Positions 14,760 to 24,300 of a stretch of DNA of 40,702 nt are shown here, piece after piece; position 1 is the first letter of the stretch, and each line of letters opens with the position of its first letter. The stretch covers positions 1 through 40,702 of the forward strand of contig QQVI01000008.1 in assembly GCA_003388545.1 (NCBI GenBank), in the 5' to 3' direction. This DNA comes from Actinomycetota bacterium (GTDB lineage Bacteria; Actinomycetota; Acidimicrobiia; Spongiisociales; ZC4RG35). The notes beneath the pieces are model-generated. The model searched no databases and was not told the origin of the DNA. It was given only the letters and a program-made list of their open reading frames with translations. The translations under genes and the position numbers were made by a program.

Positions 14760-15661
14760 CAGATCCGCCTACGTCGCTGCCTCGGGACAAAGCGTTTCGG
14801 TTGCTGCACCTCGGACCGCAGCACCTTCTCATGCGATGTGCGGAGCCGCAGAAACTCTTGCATACCCAAGCGGTAGACGTCGGACGTGTCGGCCGACCGT
14901 GACGTGTCCTGCCGAGGTGGGTTGCGCCGCAGACCGAACGCACGCAGACGTGGCGCGGCCTTGCCGAGCACGCCCCACACAATGAGGGGCTCGAGGCGGG
15001 TGTCAAGGTTGGCGAGGTCGGCTGAGTTGGGGCGCCGCAGACCCGTGTAATACACGGTGTCAGACGGGTCGTACACAGCATCCTGCCGGAGATGCACGGA
15101 GTATTCGTTAGCGACTATGGCCGTCGGCATCTGCTGCTTCACCTGCCATGCCGTCTCCGGCAGGTCGTGATACCCGGCTTCGCCGTTCAAGTCGTATTGG
15201 AAGATGCGCCACACGTCGTAGATGTAGGCCGGCAAAGCATACGTCTCGGTGGCTTGTGAATAGGTGATGGTGCCGCTGTGCCACGACCACACATGGTCGG
15301 CGAGCTCCATGTCGACCACTTCGTTGATGAGGTCGTTGATGTCCAGCTCGGAGAAGTCCGGGTTCTTCCGCACCACAGCCCCATCCGACTGAGAAGCAGC
15401 GGTCGTCCCGTTGTAGGCGCGGCGGATCGTCAGCGTCGACCCAGACACGCCGTCAACGATGACCTGCTCCCCTGCTGTGTCGGCGGTGCTGGCAAACTCG
15501 AGGATGTCGCCCCGAGCCCACAGGTCAGGGTTGTCGACGTCAACCGACGTGGCGGACCCATTGATGGCACCGTCGATGGTGTCCTCTTTGGGTCGCTCCA
15601 CTTGCGGCATCCCGAACAGGGACCGCCGACATTGCTCTCTCAGCGCTGCGAGGGTAGCCAT
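14759..15661 (-). CDS. Head-tail adaptor (tubular protein A-like)
   Basis: 300 aa from ATG 15661, overlapping the previous gene by 22 bases. The helical stretch DFSELDINDLINEVVDMELA and the segment YALPAYIYDVWRIFQYDL resemble adaptor or tail tubular A proteins of short-tailed phages, which form the ring below the portal. An inserted beta part (about 30-95: SATSVDVDNPDLWARGDILE) is predicted. The C-terminus is very basic (FVPRQRRRRI). The call relies mainly on size, pattern and position between capsid and nozzle. Confidence 0.55.
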   Translation of the reverse strand: MATLAALREQCRRSLFGMPQVERPKEDTIDGAINGSATSVDVDNPDLWARGDILEFASTADTAGEQVIVDGVSGSTLTIRRAYNGTTAASQSDGAVVRKNPDFSELDINDLINEVVDMELADHVWSWHSGTITYSQATETYALPAYIYDVWRIFQYDLNGEAGYHDLPETAWQVKQQMPTAIVANEYSVHLRQDAVYDPSDTVYYTGLRRPNSADLANLDTRLEPLIVWGVLGKAAPRLRAFGLRRNPPRQDTSRSADTSDVYRLGMQEFLRLRTSHEKVLRSEVQQPKRFVPRQRRRRI

Positions 15662-16095
15662 ATCCCCTTGTCCTGTACGTCGAGGTTCGTTCCCTTGTCG
15701 TAGCCCTGATGCTTGTAGGCGTTCTCGGTGGCGGTGCGCCCAGCTTCACGCAACCACTCTTCGATCTTGGCGTCGAGCTCGTCGTTCGTAAGATGCTGCC
15801 CCTCAGGCTTGTTCCGCATGATGGCACGCATCAGCATCATGGCGTGCGGATCGGAGCGCACCCACATCGCCAAGTCGGCTTCCATGGATTCCCGCACCTT
15901 GCGGGGGTCCGCAATCTGGATTGGCCCCTGCCGCTTTGTGGGCAGCGTCGCATGGCCCTTGTCGTCTTTGTCGACCTCAGGTAGCTCCGACGTGCCTTCG
16001 TGAAGAACGACTCGTTGGTTGCCTTTCGGCAGATTGCCTCGCCACTTGTCGAGGTCTTCGCCGCCGATCTCCTCAACTCGGGCTACCCGCGCCAT
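15640..16095 (-). CDS. Hypothetical head-region protein, 151 aa
   Basis: Starts at ATG 16095, two bases after the upstream gene ends. Polar and helical, with an N-terminal linker (PEVDKDDKGHATLPTKRQ) and a helix-rich half (ADLAMWVRSDPHAMMLMRAI, DELDAKIEEWLREAGRTA). No family recognised. Placement between capsid and adaptor suggests a head completion or decoration protein; it overlaps the adaptor start. Confidence 0.65.
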   Translation of the reverse strand: MARVARVEEIGGEDLDKWRGNLPKGNQRVVLHEGTSELPEVDKDDKGHATLPTKRQGPIQIADPRKVRESMEADLAMWVRSDPHAMMLMRAIMRNKPEGQHLTNDELDAKIEEWLREAGRTATENAYKHQGYDKGTNLDVQDKGIWLPSQR

Positions 16096-16097
16096 TG

Positions 16098-16829
16098 TCA
16101 GCCCCTAGCGCCGATACCGACGAACGGGAGGGCATCAGCGGACCACTGGCCCGGTGCGGCCTGCGGTCGCCGGTCGCCTTCGATGAGTGCGCGGTGCTCC
16201 TCGGAGCAATACGTGTCGTGCAGGAACCGGCCGTCACTGCCTTTAGCCGCAGCCATGAAACACGGCTTGGCGGGGCAGATGAACGGGTCGGGCATCTTGA
16301 AGCCCTTGTTCGTGTACGTCACAATCCCGTCAGCTTTCGAGCCGGCGATGTTATTCACCTGCGGTTCGTACGGAACGCCGACGATAACGATGTGGTCCTT
16401 TGTGGAGTAGGGGGCGACGAGCTTGAGGGAGCGACGCCACTCGCCTTGCTTCACGATCCCGAGACGAGTGCCCCAGTATTCGTCCTTCACCTCGTCGATG
16501 AACAGCTGGAGATCTTGCGGGTCGTTTGGGTTGAGGGCGACACCGCCGGCCATGCGTTCCTTGCGGTTGAACGCCTTGATCTTGTGGGTGGCAAGGTCGC
16601 GCCACATCGAGGACGGGAACCGCTCCTCGTCGTCGAGGATGGAGCGGTCGTCACCGAGGAAGAGGTGTGACACGTCCACGACGTTCGATTCGGCTTCGAG
16701 CCTGCCCTCGAGGTTCTCGTTGTCTGCCCGGAGATCGACAATCTCGGCTTCGAGTTCCGCCACTCGCGCCAAAGCGGCGTCGAGTTCCTCCGGGGCTGGG
16801 GTGGTGTCTGCGGTGGTGTCGTCTGACAT
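16098..16829 (-). CDS. Capsid-adjacent protein with coiled coil and Cys/His cluster
   Basis: 243 aa from ATG 16829, with AAAGGA five bases upstream. The N-terminus (about 12-50) is a coiled coil (LARVAELEAEIVDLRADNEN). The centre is beta-rich (HIVIVGVPYEPQVNN). Near residue 185 there is C-P-x3-C, then H-x3-C-x3-H (FICPAKPCF, LHDTYCSEEH), a possible zinc site. First gene after the capsid and separated from it by a hairpin. Unknown family; may be a minor head protein. Confidence 0.6.
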   Translation of the reverse strand: MSDDTTADTTPAPEELDAALARVAELEAEIVDLRADNENLEGRLEAESNVVDVSHLFLGDDRSILDDEERFPSSMWRDLATHKIKAFNRKERMAGGVALNPNDPQDLQLFIDEVKDEYWGTRLGIVKQGEWRRSLKLVAPYSTKDHIVIVGVPYEPQVNNIAGSKADGIVTYTNKGFKMPDPFICPAKPCFMAAAKGSDGRFLHDTYCSEEHRALIEGDRRPQAAPGQWSADALPFVGIGARG

Positions 16830-16846
16830 TGCTGTCCTTTCGGGTT

Positions 16847-16864
16847 GGGGGGCCGAAGCCCCCC
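16847..16864 (-). terminator. UUCG-capped hairpin after the capsid gene
   Basis: Minus strand GGGGGGC-TTCG-GCCCCCC: a perfect 7-bp GC stem with a cUUCGg tetraloop, 22 bases past the capsid stop. There is no T-run after it, so it is not a full intrinsic terminator. It may protect the upstream capsid mRNA or partly reduce read-through to later genes. Confidence 0.5.
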
Positions 16865-16886
16865 GTCCCTGTTTCTTGTTGTTCGG

Positions 16887-17765
16887 TTATGCGCCGTCGG
16901 AAATGATGCGCACGCCCGCAGCGTCGTCGACTTCACCGACCGCATATGCGGCGGTGACGACGATCTCGTCGCCACGGAGCGAGGCGTCACGCTCGATCTC
17001 GACCCGAATCGGCCAGCGCTCCACGTAGCCAAGAGCCTGGTTCTTGGCGTACATGAAGTTCTCCTTGTCGGACGAGCCGTCTTCGCCCACCTGGGACGAA
17101 ATGAACGTCTCGTGTCCGAACAGGTTGCCGACCAAGCCGCTGTCGCCCGAACCGGGCAGGTCGTTCGACTCGGACCGCACCATGCCACCCGTGTTGCCAA
17201 GGGCGCTGAACGTGGTGCCGATGTCACCGATGAGCTCCTTGTAGTAGGAGTCCGGGTGCAGCACACGAGCGTACGGGCCACGAATGTTCGCAGCACGGAG
17301 CACAGCGGTCGTGTCGAGCAAAACCTGCTCCGTCAGGTCGACGTTGGTCGTACCTTCCGACGTGGAGAAGCCTGCACCGAGAGCGACGAGGTCGCCGGTG
17401 ATCTTCTCTGCCACGGCGAGTCCGGCGTTGCGGCCGTACTCCATCATGCCGACGATGCCGCCACTGTCTGCGAGGTCGGTCAGCGTGAGCTTGAGGCCGG
17501 CCTCACCAACGGTGAGGGTGTTCTGCGTCGGCGTGAACGCCGTGTTTGCCGTCAGGTCCGTACCGTCCGTCAATGCGGAAGCGGTCAGCTTCGGGTACTT
17601 CGTGAATCGAGCGGCATTCGACGGAATGCCTGCGAGGCTCTTGCCGATGACGTGCTGCTTCATGGAGAACACGTCGTAGGCGGCCTCAACGATGGCGTCA
17701 CGCATCAGCCAATAGTCGTACGACAGAAAGCCGTTAAGACTTGACTGTGTGATCTCATTCGCCAC
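16887..17765 (-). CDS. Major capsid protein
   Basis: 292 aa from GTG 17765, with GGAGG six bases upstream, the strongest site in the region. Features that fit an HK97-fold coat protein are a helical N-terminus (YDYWLMRDAIVEAAYDVF), the segment TLTVGEAGLKLTLTDLAD, a long spine-like helix (GRNAGLAVAEKITGDLVALG), the loop region RVLHPDSYYKELIGDIG and a C-terminal beta part (IRVEIERDASLRGDEIVVTA). The scaffold gene lies directly upstream. Placement and pattern make this a confident call, though the subfamily (P22- or N4-like) is uncertain. Confidence 0.85.
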   Translation of the reverse strand: MANEITQSSLNGFLSYDYWLMRDAIVEAAYDVFSMKQHVIGKSLAGIPSNAARFTKYPKLTASALTDGTDLTANTAFTPTQNTLTVGEAGLKLTLTDLADSGGIVGMMEYGRNAGLAVAEKITGDLVALGAGFSTSEGTTNVDLTEQVLLDTTAVLRAANIRGPYARVLHPDSYYKELIGDIGTTFSALGNTGGMVRSESNDLPGSGDSGLVGNLFGHETFISSQVGEDGSSDKENFMYAKNQALGYVERWPIRVEIERDASLRGDEIVVTAAYAVGEVDDAAGVRIISDGA

Positions 17766-17783
17766 CGCTCACCTCCTTTGAGG

Positions 17784-18317
17784 TTACAGACCCCTGGGTG
17801 CCATCCCGGCGTTCCGGGGGCCGGGGTCTTGGTACCGAGGCTCGAGTTCCCCGGAATCGATGAGTGCCTGCAATGCGGCGCCATCGTTGTTGCGAATGAG
17901 GGCCTGGACCTTGTCGCTGGCGAGCGTCAGCTTCTCCGTCACCGTGCCGACCGGGGTGCCGTCTCCCCCTGGGGAGGGGATTGGCGCTGCCGGTTGCGCA
18001 GTCGGTTCCGTGGTCGCTGCCGTCGGCGGCGTCTCGGCCGGTTCGGCGGGTGCAGCGGTAGCGAACATGGGGGCAAGCTCCTCGAGCTTCGCATTGAAGT
18101 CCTCTCCGTCGAGGGTGCGAACATGGGGGAGGGCGAACTCTGCCGCCTTCGCCGGGTCTGTCGCTCCCTTGTCTCGGAAGAACGTCTCTGCTTTTCGAGT
18201 TGCGTCGAGGTCGATCAGCTTGGCGCCGAGCACCTCTGCCTCTTGCCTGGCCTTGTCACGCTCCTCGACCACTCGCTTGAGGGCCTCATCTGCGTTGGAG
18301 TTCGAGCCTTCTGTCAT
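17784..18317 (-). CDS. Scaffolding protein
   Basis: 177 aa. ATG 18317 has GGTGG eight bases upstream; a GTG 12 bases earlier is less likely. N-terminal coiled coil (DEALKRVVEERDKARQEAEV), a helix with ETFFRDKGATDPAKAAEFAL, a Pro/Ala/Thr-rich linker (about 92-128) and a short helical C-terminus (KVQALIRNNDGAALQALID). This charged, helical, Ala/Pro-linked layout directly before the capsid gene is typical of scaffold. It would shape the procapsid and leave before packaging. Confidence 0.8.
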   Translation of the reverse strand: MTEGSNSNADEALKRVVEERDKARQEAEVLGAKLIDLDATRKAETFFRDKGATDPAKAAEFALPHVRTLDGEDFNAKLEELAPMFATAAPAEPAETPPTAATTEPTAQPAAPIPSPGGDGTPVGTVTEKLTLASDKVQALIRNNDGAALQALIDSGELEPRYQDPGPRNAGMAPRGL

Positions 18318-18354
18318 GGTTGTTTCCACCTACGCCTCGTTTGTGGGTTTCGCC

Positions 18355-18373
18355 CCGCACAGAGGGAGTGCGG
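18355..18373 (-). other. Hairpin before scaffold gene
   Basis: Minus strand CCGCAC-TCCCTCT-GTGCGG: a 6-bp stem with a 7-base loop, 38 bases before the scaffold ATG. There is no T-run after it. It could be a processing site or shelter the 5' end of the scaffold-capsid message. Confidence 0.35.
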
Positions 18374-18401
18374 TGCCCTGTCAAATGCCCGATTCACTTC
18401 G

Positions 18402-18437
18402 CTCTCAAGGCGGGCTAGCCCCTGAGAGGTATTCTCA
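18402..18437 (-). other. Alternative hairpins in the ejection-scaffold gap
   Basis: On the minus strand TGAGA (18437-18433), TCTCA (18427-18423) and TGAGAG (18407-18402) follow in order. The middle element can pair with either neighbour, and the second option encloses GGGCTAGCCC (18421-18412). Only one hairpin can form at a time. The place, just past the stop at 18445, fits partial termination or attenuation before the capsid genes; no T-run is present. Confidence 0.4.
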
Positions 18438-18444
18438 TTGTAGG

Positions 18445-20082
18445 TCACAGGTTTTGGAACCCTGCGATTTGCAGCTCCCCGGCTTCATTCAGGAACGACG
18501 TAGCACCGGAGAACCCGGAGGCTTGGGCTGCGAACGTGCGCTGGATCGATTGCAGCGACTGCTCGATCTCGGCCGCTGTCTTGCCTGTCTCCGGGTTGTT
18601 CTGCCCGAAGATGACAGACACAAGATCCTCTTGGGTGAGTCCGAACTGCTCCGTTTGGAGGGCCCCGAAGTTGCGGGCAATCAACAGGGCCGTCTCTTTC
18701 GCAGCATCAGAGAAGGCATCGCCAGATACGACCCCTTCGTCTGGCACGCCACCCAAGGCGGCCACGAACTCAGCGTCGATATCGACTCCGGCGTCCGTCA
18801 ACGATTGGAGCTGGAGCGCAGCGTTGATAGCCTGATAGATGTCTGACGGTGCAGTCCCGGTCAGAATGTCGATGAACCCGTCCTCGTCGACCGGTGCCAG
18901 GCCGAACGACTCCAAGATGGCGTTCGTTTGGTCGAGATGGTCGGGGTTGTCGAACAGATCCATCTCGGCGGTCAACACCGGGATGATCTGTTCCGGCGAC
19001 CAGCCGGTGCTGATGAGTTCCGTCAAATACTCATCCGACACGTCGGTCTGCGGGCCACGGATAGCCAACAGCGAGGCGCGCAACTGGCCCTCCCACTGCT
19101 GATACACCTCGGTGACCGCCAACGGGTCGTCGGTACCCAGGAACGTAGCGACCGCATCGAATGCGCCGTACCGCTCCTGGAAAGCCGCTGTGCCGGCGAG
19201 CTCGTTGGCGGTCCTGGCAGCCGACCATCCTTCTTGGATGGACAGCACCATGAGAGCGGAGGCGGTGTCGTCCTCAAGGATCCAGTCCGGTACACCTTCG
19301 AGGCCGAGGGCAGCCAGGTCACGTTCGAAAATGGATTGCAGCGATTCGTCTGCACCGATGATCTCGTCGAGCGGGCCGACCGTGATGATCGACGACTCGT
19401 CGAACTGGGCGCCGTCGAAGGTGACGAGGGAGTCGAAGTCTGCCACACCACCCGGAAACAGCGCTTCGAGCTCCCCCTCGTCACCGACCTCGTAGGCGAT
19501 CGAAACGCCAAACACGTTGTATTGCAGAAAGTAGAGGGCATCGGCGTCGGAGCCGAGCGGGTTCGTGACCTTGACCAGCGAGGCGCCCGACGGGATCACC
19601 GTCCCGGCACCTCCGACTGGCCCTGGGGTATCGGCGAGGTCGCCGCCGCCTACCTCAAACACCACCTTTGGCTGCTCGGAATCTGCGATCACGCTCGAGA
19701 ACGTGATCGTCCCGTCGAGTAGCCCCCCGATGGTGGCGTCATCAATGTTCTCTACCGCTTCACCTGTCTGCTGGGCGTACCAAGCCTTGATGGTGTCTTC
19801 ACCGACCCGGAACGACAGGATGTCGGAGCGGAGCTGGTCGAGGGTGCGGTTGCCGTCGACCCCGGCATTGTTGGCCTCATCAATCCAGCCCAGAATGTCG
19901 GCTTCGGAGAACGAAACCGACTGGAACGTGGTAGTGATGAAGACAAGCAGGTCGATGAGTTCCTGCGGGGCCCCGGCGTTGGTGAGGGCGTCAGCGAACC
20001 CGACGTCACCAACGATCAGACCGCCGAGTTGGTCTTCACCGGTCCCGGTGTCGGGTTGTTCCGAAATGGGTGGGGCGGTCAT
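18445..20082 (-). CDS. Putative internal virion (ejection) protein, 545 aa
   Basis: ATG 20082 overlaps the upstream stop (ATGA). Strongly acidic and helical throughout (ALTNAGAPQELIDLLVFITT, DILGWIDEANNAGVDGNRTL, AAKETALLIARNFGALQTEQ), with a short beta insert near 150-230. No enzyme motif is seen. It forms a set with the 2041-aa and 368-aa proteins. Long helical proteins of this sort in short-tailed phages are often internal virion proteins ejected with DNA. The call is from context. Confidence 0.5.
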   Translation of the reverse strand: MTAPPISEQPDTGTGEDQLGGLIVGDVGFADALTNAGAPQELIDLLVFITTTFQSVSFSEADILGWIDEANNAGVDGNRTLDQLRSDILSFRVGEDTIKAWYAQQTGEAVENIDDATIGGLLDGTITFSSVIADSEQPKVVFEVGGGDLADTPGPVGGAGTVIPSGASLVKVTNPLGSDADALYFLQYNVFGVSIAYEVGDEGELEALFPGGVADFDSLVTFDGAQFDESSIITVGPLDEIIGADESLQSIFERDLAALGLEGVPDWILEDDTASALMVLSIQEGWSAARTANELAGTAAFQERYGAFDAVATFLGTDDPLAVTEVYQQWEGQLRASLLAIRGPQTDVSDEYLTELISTGWSPEQIIPVLTAEMDLFDNPDHLDQTNAILESFGLAPVDEDGFIDILTGTAPSDIYQAINAALQLQSLTDAGVDIDAEFVAALGGVPDEGVVSGDAFSDAAKETALLIARNFGALQTEQFGLTQEDLVSVIFGQNNPETGKTAAEIEQSLQSIQRTFAAQASGFSGATSFLNEAGELQIAGFQNL

Positions 20083-21185
20083 CGTCCCAATGCTCCCAAC
20101 TGGTTGAGCTGATTGGCGAACTTCTGGCTGAACGTGCCCTGCGTACGCAGCCTGTTTTCACGGGTCCGTTCGGTGCGCTCAGCAAGGGCGGCCTGCGAGA
20201 TGTTGAAACGGGCACCCGTTTCAACGAGGCCACGGGTCGTGTCCGATGACAGGCCGAACCGGCCCACCGTGCCAATGAACTGGTTGAGATATTCGGGTGC
20301 CGACATGAAGTCGGGCTTGTTGCGGTACAGCTCCTTGTACCGGGACGTCGCTTCGAGCCGGCCCAGCAGGAACGTCTGAAAATCCTTCTGGCCGCCTTCC
20401 GTCATCCAAAACGAGTTCGCTTCGTTCATGTACTCATCGACGACGGCTTCAACCCCGGTCGGGTCTTCGAACAGAAGTTCCCTGTGGAGATCGGAGGCTT
20501 GACGCACGAGCTGATCCCTGTCGAAAACGAGCTGCGTGCGCCCGCCTCCGCCCCCACCGCGCCGACCACCTCCACCTGATCGCCGCACTGGGGAGAGGGA
20601 CGCAAGGATCTGCTGAATCTCGGGAGTCGACCACGCCGGCACGTTGATGAACTGCTCCGAGATGACACCCGAGTTGTTGAGAGCGCCGGACTCGAGGAGC
20701 TGATCGATCAACCCTGGGTCCTGGTTGAGGATGCCTTCGCTGAGCACCTGGGGTCCGGTCAGGGGGTCGTTGACCCAAACCCGGCCGTCGACACGAAACA
20801 TCGGGGGAAGCAATGGCGTGCCGGAGGCCAGGGTCTGGAGGTACCCGACGACATTGGTCCCTTGAACGAGCTCGGTGAACGTGGGCCACCGGCCGTTTTC
20901 GGACAGGAAGTTGGCGGCTGCGAGGTTGAGGCGGCCCTTGATGTCTGTGGTGGAGGTGAATCCGAAAGAGTTTTTGGCCCAGTCGACTGCGGCGTTGTAG
21001 TTGAAAGGGTCGGCCGAGGACCATGACCCTGACGGCACGAAGGGTGAGTCCGGCACGAACGGGTCTGGACCGTCCTCCTCGGGTGCCGTGATCTCGAACA
21101 GCGTGGTGGGGGCATCGTCGTTCTGGAAGCCGACGGCATCGATCAGCCCAGGGTCGAGCAGGATGGTGGGGGTGAGAAGGCCCAT
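20079..21185 (-). CDS. Putative internal virion protein, 368 aa
   Basis: The true start is ATG 21185, with GGGGAGG upstream and a TAATG overlap with the 54-aa gene, not the earlier in-frame codon. Acidic N-terminal half with FFEITAPEEDGPDPFVPDSP-like disordered stretches, then a Gly/Arg linker (about 200-215, RRSGGGGRRGGGGGGR) and a helical C-terminal half rich in Arg and Gln (ALAERTERTRENRLRTQGTF). No family recognised. Grouped with the giant and 545-aa proteins as possible ejection proteins. Confidence 0.5.
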   Translation of the reverse strand: MGLLTPTILLDPGLIDAVGFQNDDAPTTLFEITAPEEDGPDPFVPDSPFVPSGSWSSADPFNYNAAVDWAKNSFGFTSTTDIKGRLNLAAANFLSENGRWPTFTELVQGTNVVGYLQTLASGTPLLPPMFRVDGRVWVNDPLTGPQVLSEGILNQDPGLIDQLLESGALNNSGVISEQFINVPAWSTPEIQQILASLSPVRRSGGGGRRGGGGGGRTQLVFDRDQLVRQASDLHRELLFEDPTGVEAVVDEYMNEANSFWMTEGGQKDFQTFLLGRLEATSRYKELYRNKPDFMSAPEYLNQFIGTVGRFGLSSDTTRGLVETGARFNISQAALAERTERTRENRLRTQGTFSQKFANQLNQLGALGR

Positions 21186-21349
21186 TACGCAACCTCCCCG
21201 TACTCGCCGTCCCAGCCGATTTTCCCTCCGAGCCACGCCGCAAACGCCTGGGCCAACTCATGGGTTTGTACGTCAAGGACATCGCAGAAATGATCGAAGT
21301 CGGCCCAATCACCGGAGTGGCAGCCATCGCACTTGAACGGGTCTGGCAT
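21185..21349 (-). CDS. Tiny Cys/His protein between virion genes
   Basis: 54 aa. ATG 21349 shares TAATG with the end of the giant gene, and its own stop shares TAATG with the next start. The sequence opens MPDPFKCDGCHSGDWADFDH, with C-x2-C-H and a later HFCDVLD, so it might bind zinc. The rest is a short helix ending GWDGEYGEVA. Coupled on both sides, so it is likely translated. Role unknown. Confidence 0.6.
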   Translation of the reverse strand: MPDPFKCDGCHSGDWADFDHFCDVLDVQTHELAQAFAAWLGGKIGWDGEYGEVA

Positions 21350-24300
21350 TACGACACCTCACCCTCTACTTGAGCGTTCAGGTATCCGAAGTAGTCCGGT
21401 ACTTCGGATTCGACACCGGGGGTGCCTCGGGGGTTTGTGGCGGTGAACACAGAAGGATCATAGATCGGAACGCCGTCGACATACAGCCAAGCGAACACAC
21501 GTTCCCTGTCGACCACGATGCCGGCATCCTGTGTGCGGAACTCTTGTGTGGTGCCAAACAGCTCCGGCTGGAACTGCCCGATCGTGATCGTGCCCGCCTG
21601 GTCGAGGAGTCGCCGCAGCGTGATCGACGCCTCGCCGTATCCGGCCTGGCCCTGCTCGGGGGCGTTGAGGCCAAGTAGCCGGAAGTACAGCGGCGTACCG
21701 TCGGCAGCGTGGGCGACCAGCGTGTCACCGTCGATGACAGAGATTTCGTTGGCGTCTTCGGTGGTGACAGCGTTCGACAGTTCCGCCACTGGGGGCGGTT
21801 CGGGAGCCTCCCAGTTGAGGTCGCCGTAGTCCCGTGCAAAATGACGGTTGTAGTCGCCGACCGTGAAGTTCGGGTTGAGGAGCACCGATACACGGAACCG
21901 TTGCCGGAACCATTCCTTCACTTCGTCGGCGTTGAACTCTGCGCCGTTGTCGAGGGTGACGTTCTCCCACTCTGACGGGTTGTCCCAACCAAAGAGTTTC
22001 TTGGCGAGGCGGTTCTGCTCTTGGATGTCTTCCACGAGCCCAGGGCCGTAGAAGTTGACGTCGGACTGGGGTGTCCACTCAATACCGGTCCAGCCGTGCG
22101 CTTCGGCGGCGTCGGCAATGGCTTGGCTCGAGGCCGGCGCAGACAGGTTGCTCAGCTTGGCGGCGACCGCAGTCGGTAGCGACACGTCCAGGTCGAACCG
22201 GTCCTGCTGGGCGCCGAGATGCTCCCTCAGCTCGCCGAGCGTGGTAGTGACGGATCCGTCCTCGTTGCGCCACACGTCAGGGAAATTGACACCGATGCGT
22301 GCCAGTCTGTCGAAGTGTTCCCAGTCGGCCGGGATGGTCACGACGGACCCAGCTTCGGTTTGATTGAGGCGCCCCTTCGACCAAGGGATCGGGACGGCTT
22401 CCTCCCAGACGCCTCGGATGTAATCGGCGGCGAATCGTGCTGCGCGGGCGTGACGGTCAAAGAAGACGTCACTGTTGTCACGCAGCACGACCCAGCCGCC
22501 GTCCCGCCCCGCCGCGAAGACTTCGTCCCGAGCTGGGCCGAATGGCGCAACGACCCTTGTGCCGGAAACGGCGTGTGCCCACTCGTCGGGCACTAGCTCG
22601 GGCACGACCTCCCACGAGGACGCCAGGTTGGCGAGCAACTCGGGGTGATCGATGAACAGCTTGGCTTTCTCCAAGTCGGGGATGCCTGGCAGGTTGATGA
22701 TGTCGGAGGCGACGTCGGCGAAGGCGTTGAGTTTCGACGGGTCGACCCGCTCGTCGTCATCTAGTGCGGGGGCGACCTCCAGGGCTGTGAGGCGGAAGTC
22801 GTCGGCCAGTCCTGGGGTTACCCAGCCGGCTTCTTCCCAAGCGTCGATGACGTCTCGCACCCCCGCATAGAGCGTTGCGTACTGTGCGTCAGATCCGTAC
22901 TGTGTCGGGCCGCCGATGTTGCGCTGCAACTGGTTGAGGATGTTGCGCTGATACCCGGAGCGCATCGCCTCCTCCATCATCACTTCGAGTGCCGCCACCG
23001 GGATCGACTCGCCCTGAATCGACGGGTTGAAAGCGAAAGCGTTCGGGACGCCGAGGCTCGATGTCTCGGCGAACCATTCGGCTTCGAGGAGCGCCAAGTT
23101 GTCTCGCAGGAACGGCGGCTCCGATTCGGCCACGATGGCGTTGAAGATGCGTGACACCTCGGTTGGCTCGAACTGCCCAGAGATGGCGGCGACATAAGCG
23201 GCCATCGCGGCAGCGTTGGAGCGGATGGACCGCCCGGACGTTGGGAGCAACGCATCGACGAGATGTGAGAAGCCCGACATGACGTCGTCGTTCGTGTAGT
23301 CCGCAAACACATCACCAGCGGGGTTGATGACTTCTACGGCCCGCCGACGTGGATCGTCCTCTGGGAGCCAGTTGATGAGCCACGTCGGCAGCGGCCCAAG
23401 TGATGGTACGTTGTTAATGACCATCTGCTCGTCGAGCGATGTTGGGAAGAATGTAAACGTGTTGGCGAGCCAGGTGGGTGTTCTCGGCTGATCGCCGAAT
23501 GTCTCCGGGTCGTCGTCGAGTGTCGTGACCTTCGACATGCGGGACAGGATCCGCAGATTCAACGGCACGCCCGGCACGTCCTTGACGGTGCGGCCGAACC
23601 GAATCTGCGTCGGGGCCGACAGCTGCCGGAACCAGTAGTCGACGAAGTCGATCGTCGCTCGCCCGAACGGCCACAATCGGGTCGAGCGACGACCGAACAC
23701 CGATGAGGCAGCGACAGAGAACATCAGGTCGTCGGCTCTCTGGGCGGCCCACCGGGTTGCGGCGTCCTCCAGATCCGAGCGGAGCACGAGGTTTTGAGCG
23801 CTCAGAACCGATTGCACGTCGGGTGATGTGCGCCCTGCGGCAATCATGGCACGGGCAGCTTCGGGCGACTCGGCAAACCCTCCTCGCAGAAGCGCCGCCT
23901 CGTCTAGGAGATCGGCACGGTTGGCGTGCATCGCCATGTACGACTCGCGGTAGTGGTCGAAGAACACGGCACCGCGGCGCGCACCGGGGCCACCGAACAT
24001 GACGTTAAACAGTTTGCCAAACACGGAGTCGCGGGACTGCACCTGCGCTGGGACACGGCCGATTGCGTTGATGAGTCCGTGGTTCGTGATCTGCTCGTTG
24101 TTGGCGGCTGCCTTCAGGATGGCTTCGACGAGCTCGTCGCCGTTCCGCACCGCATCGGCCCGCAACACCCCAAGCGAGTTCTGAATCGTGTCCCACACAA
24201 ACCGGGCATCGACTTCGTCGCCGTTGGGTCGGATCCGTCGCAGTGTTTGACGACCCGACTCCTCGAACCATTGGGCGAACGCCGCCACAGCGGACGCCTC

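Noticed and set aside
18356-18384. TTGACA-like box before the scaffold gene
   Set aside because: A -35-like hexamer exists at 18384-18379 on the minus strand, but the correctly spaced hexamer is TGTGCG, unlike a -10 box.
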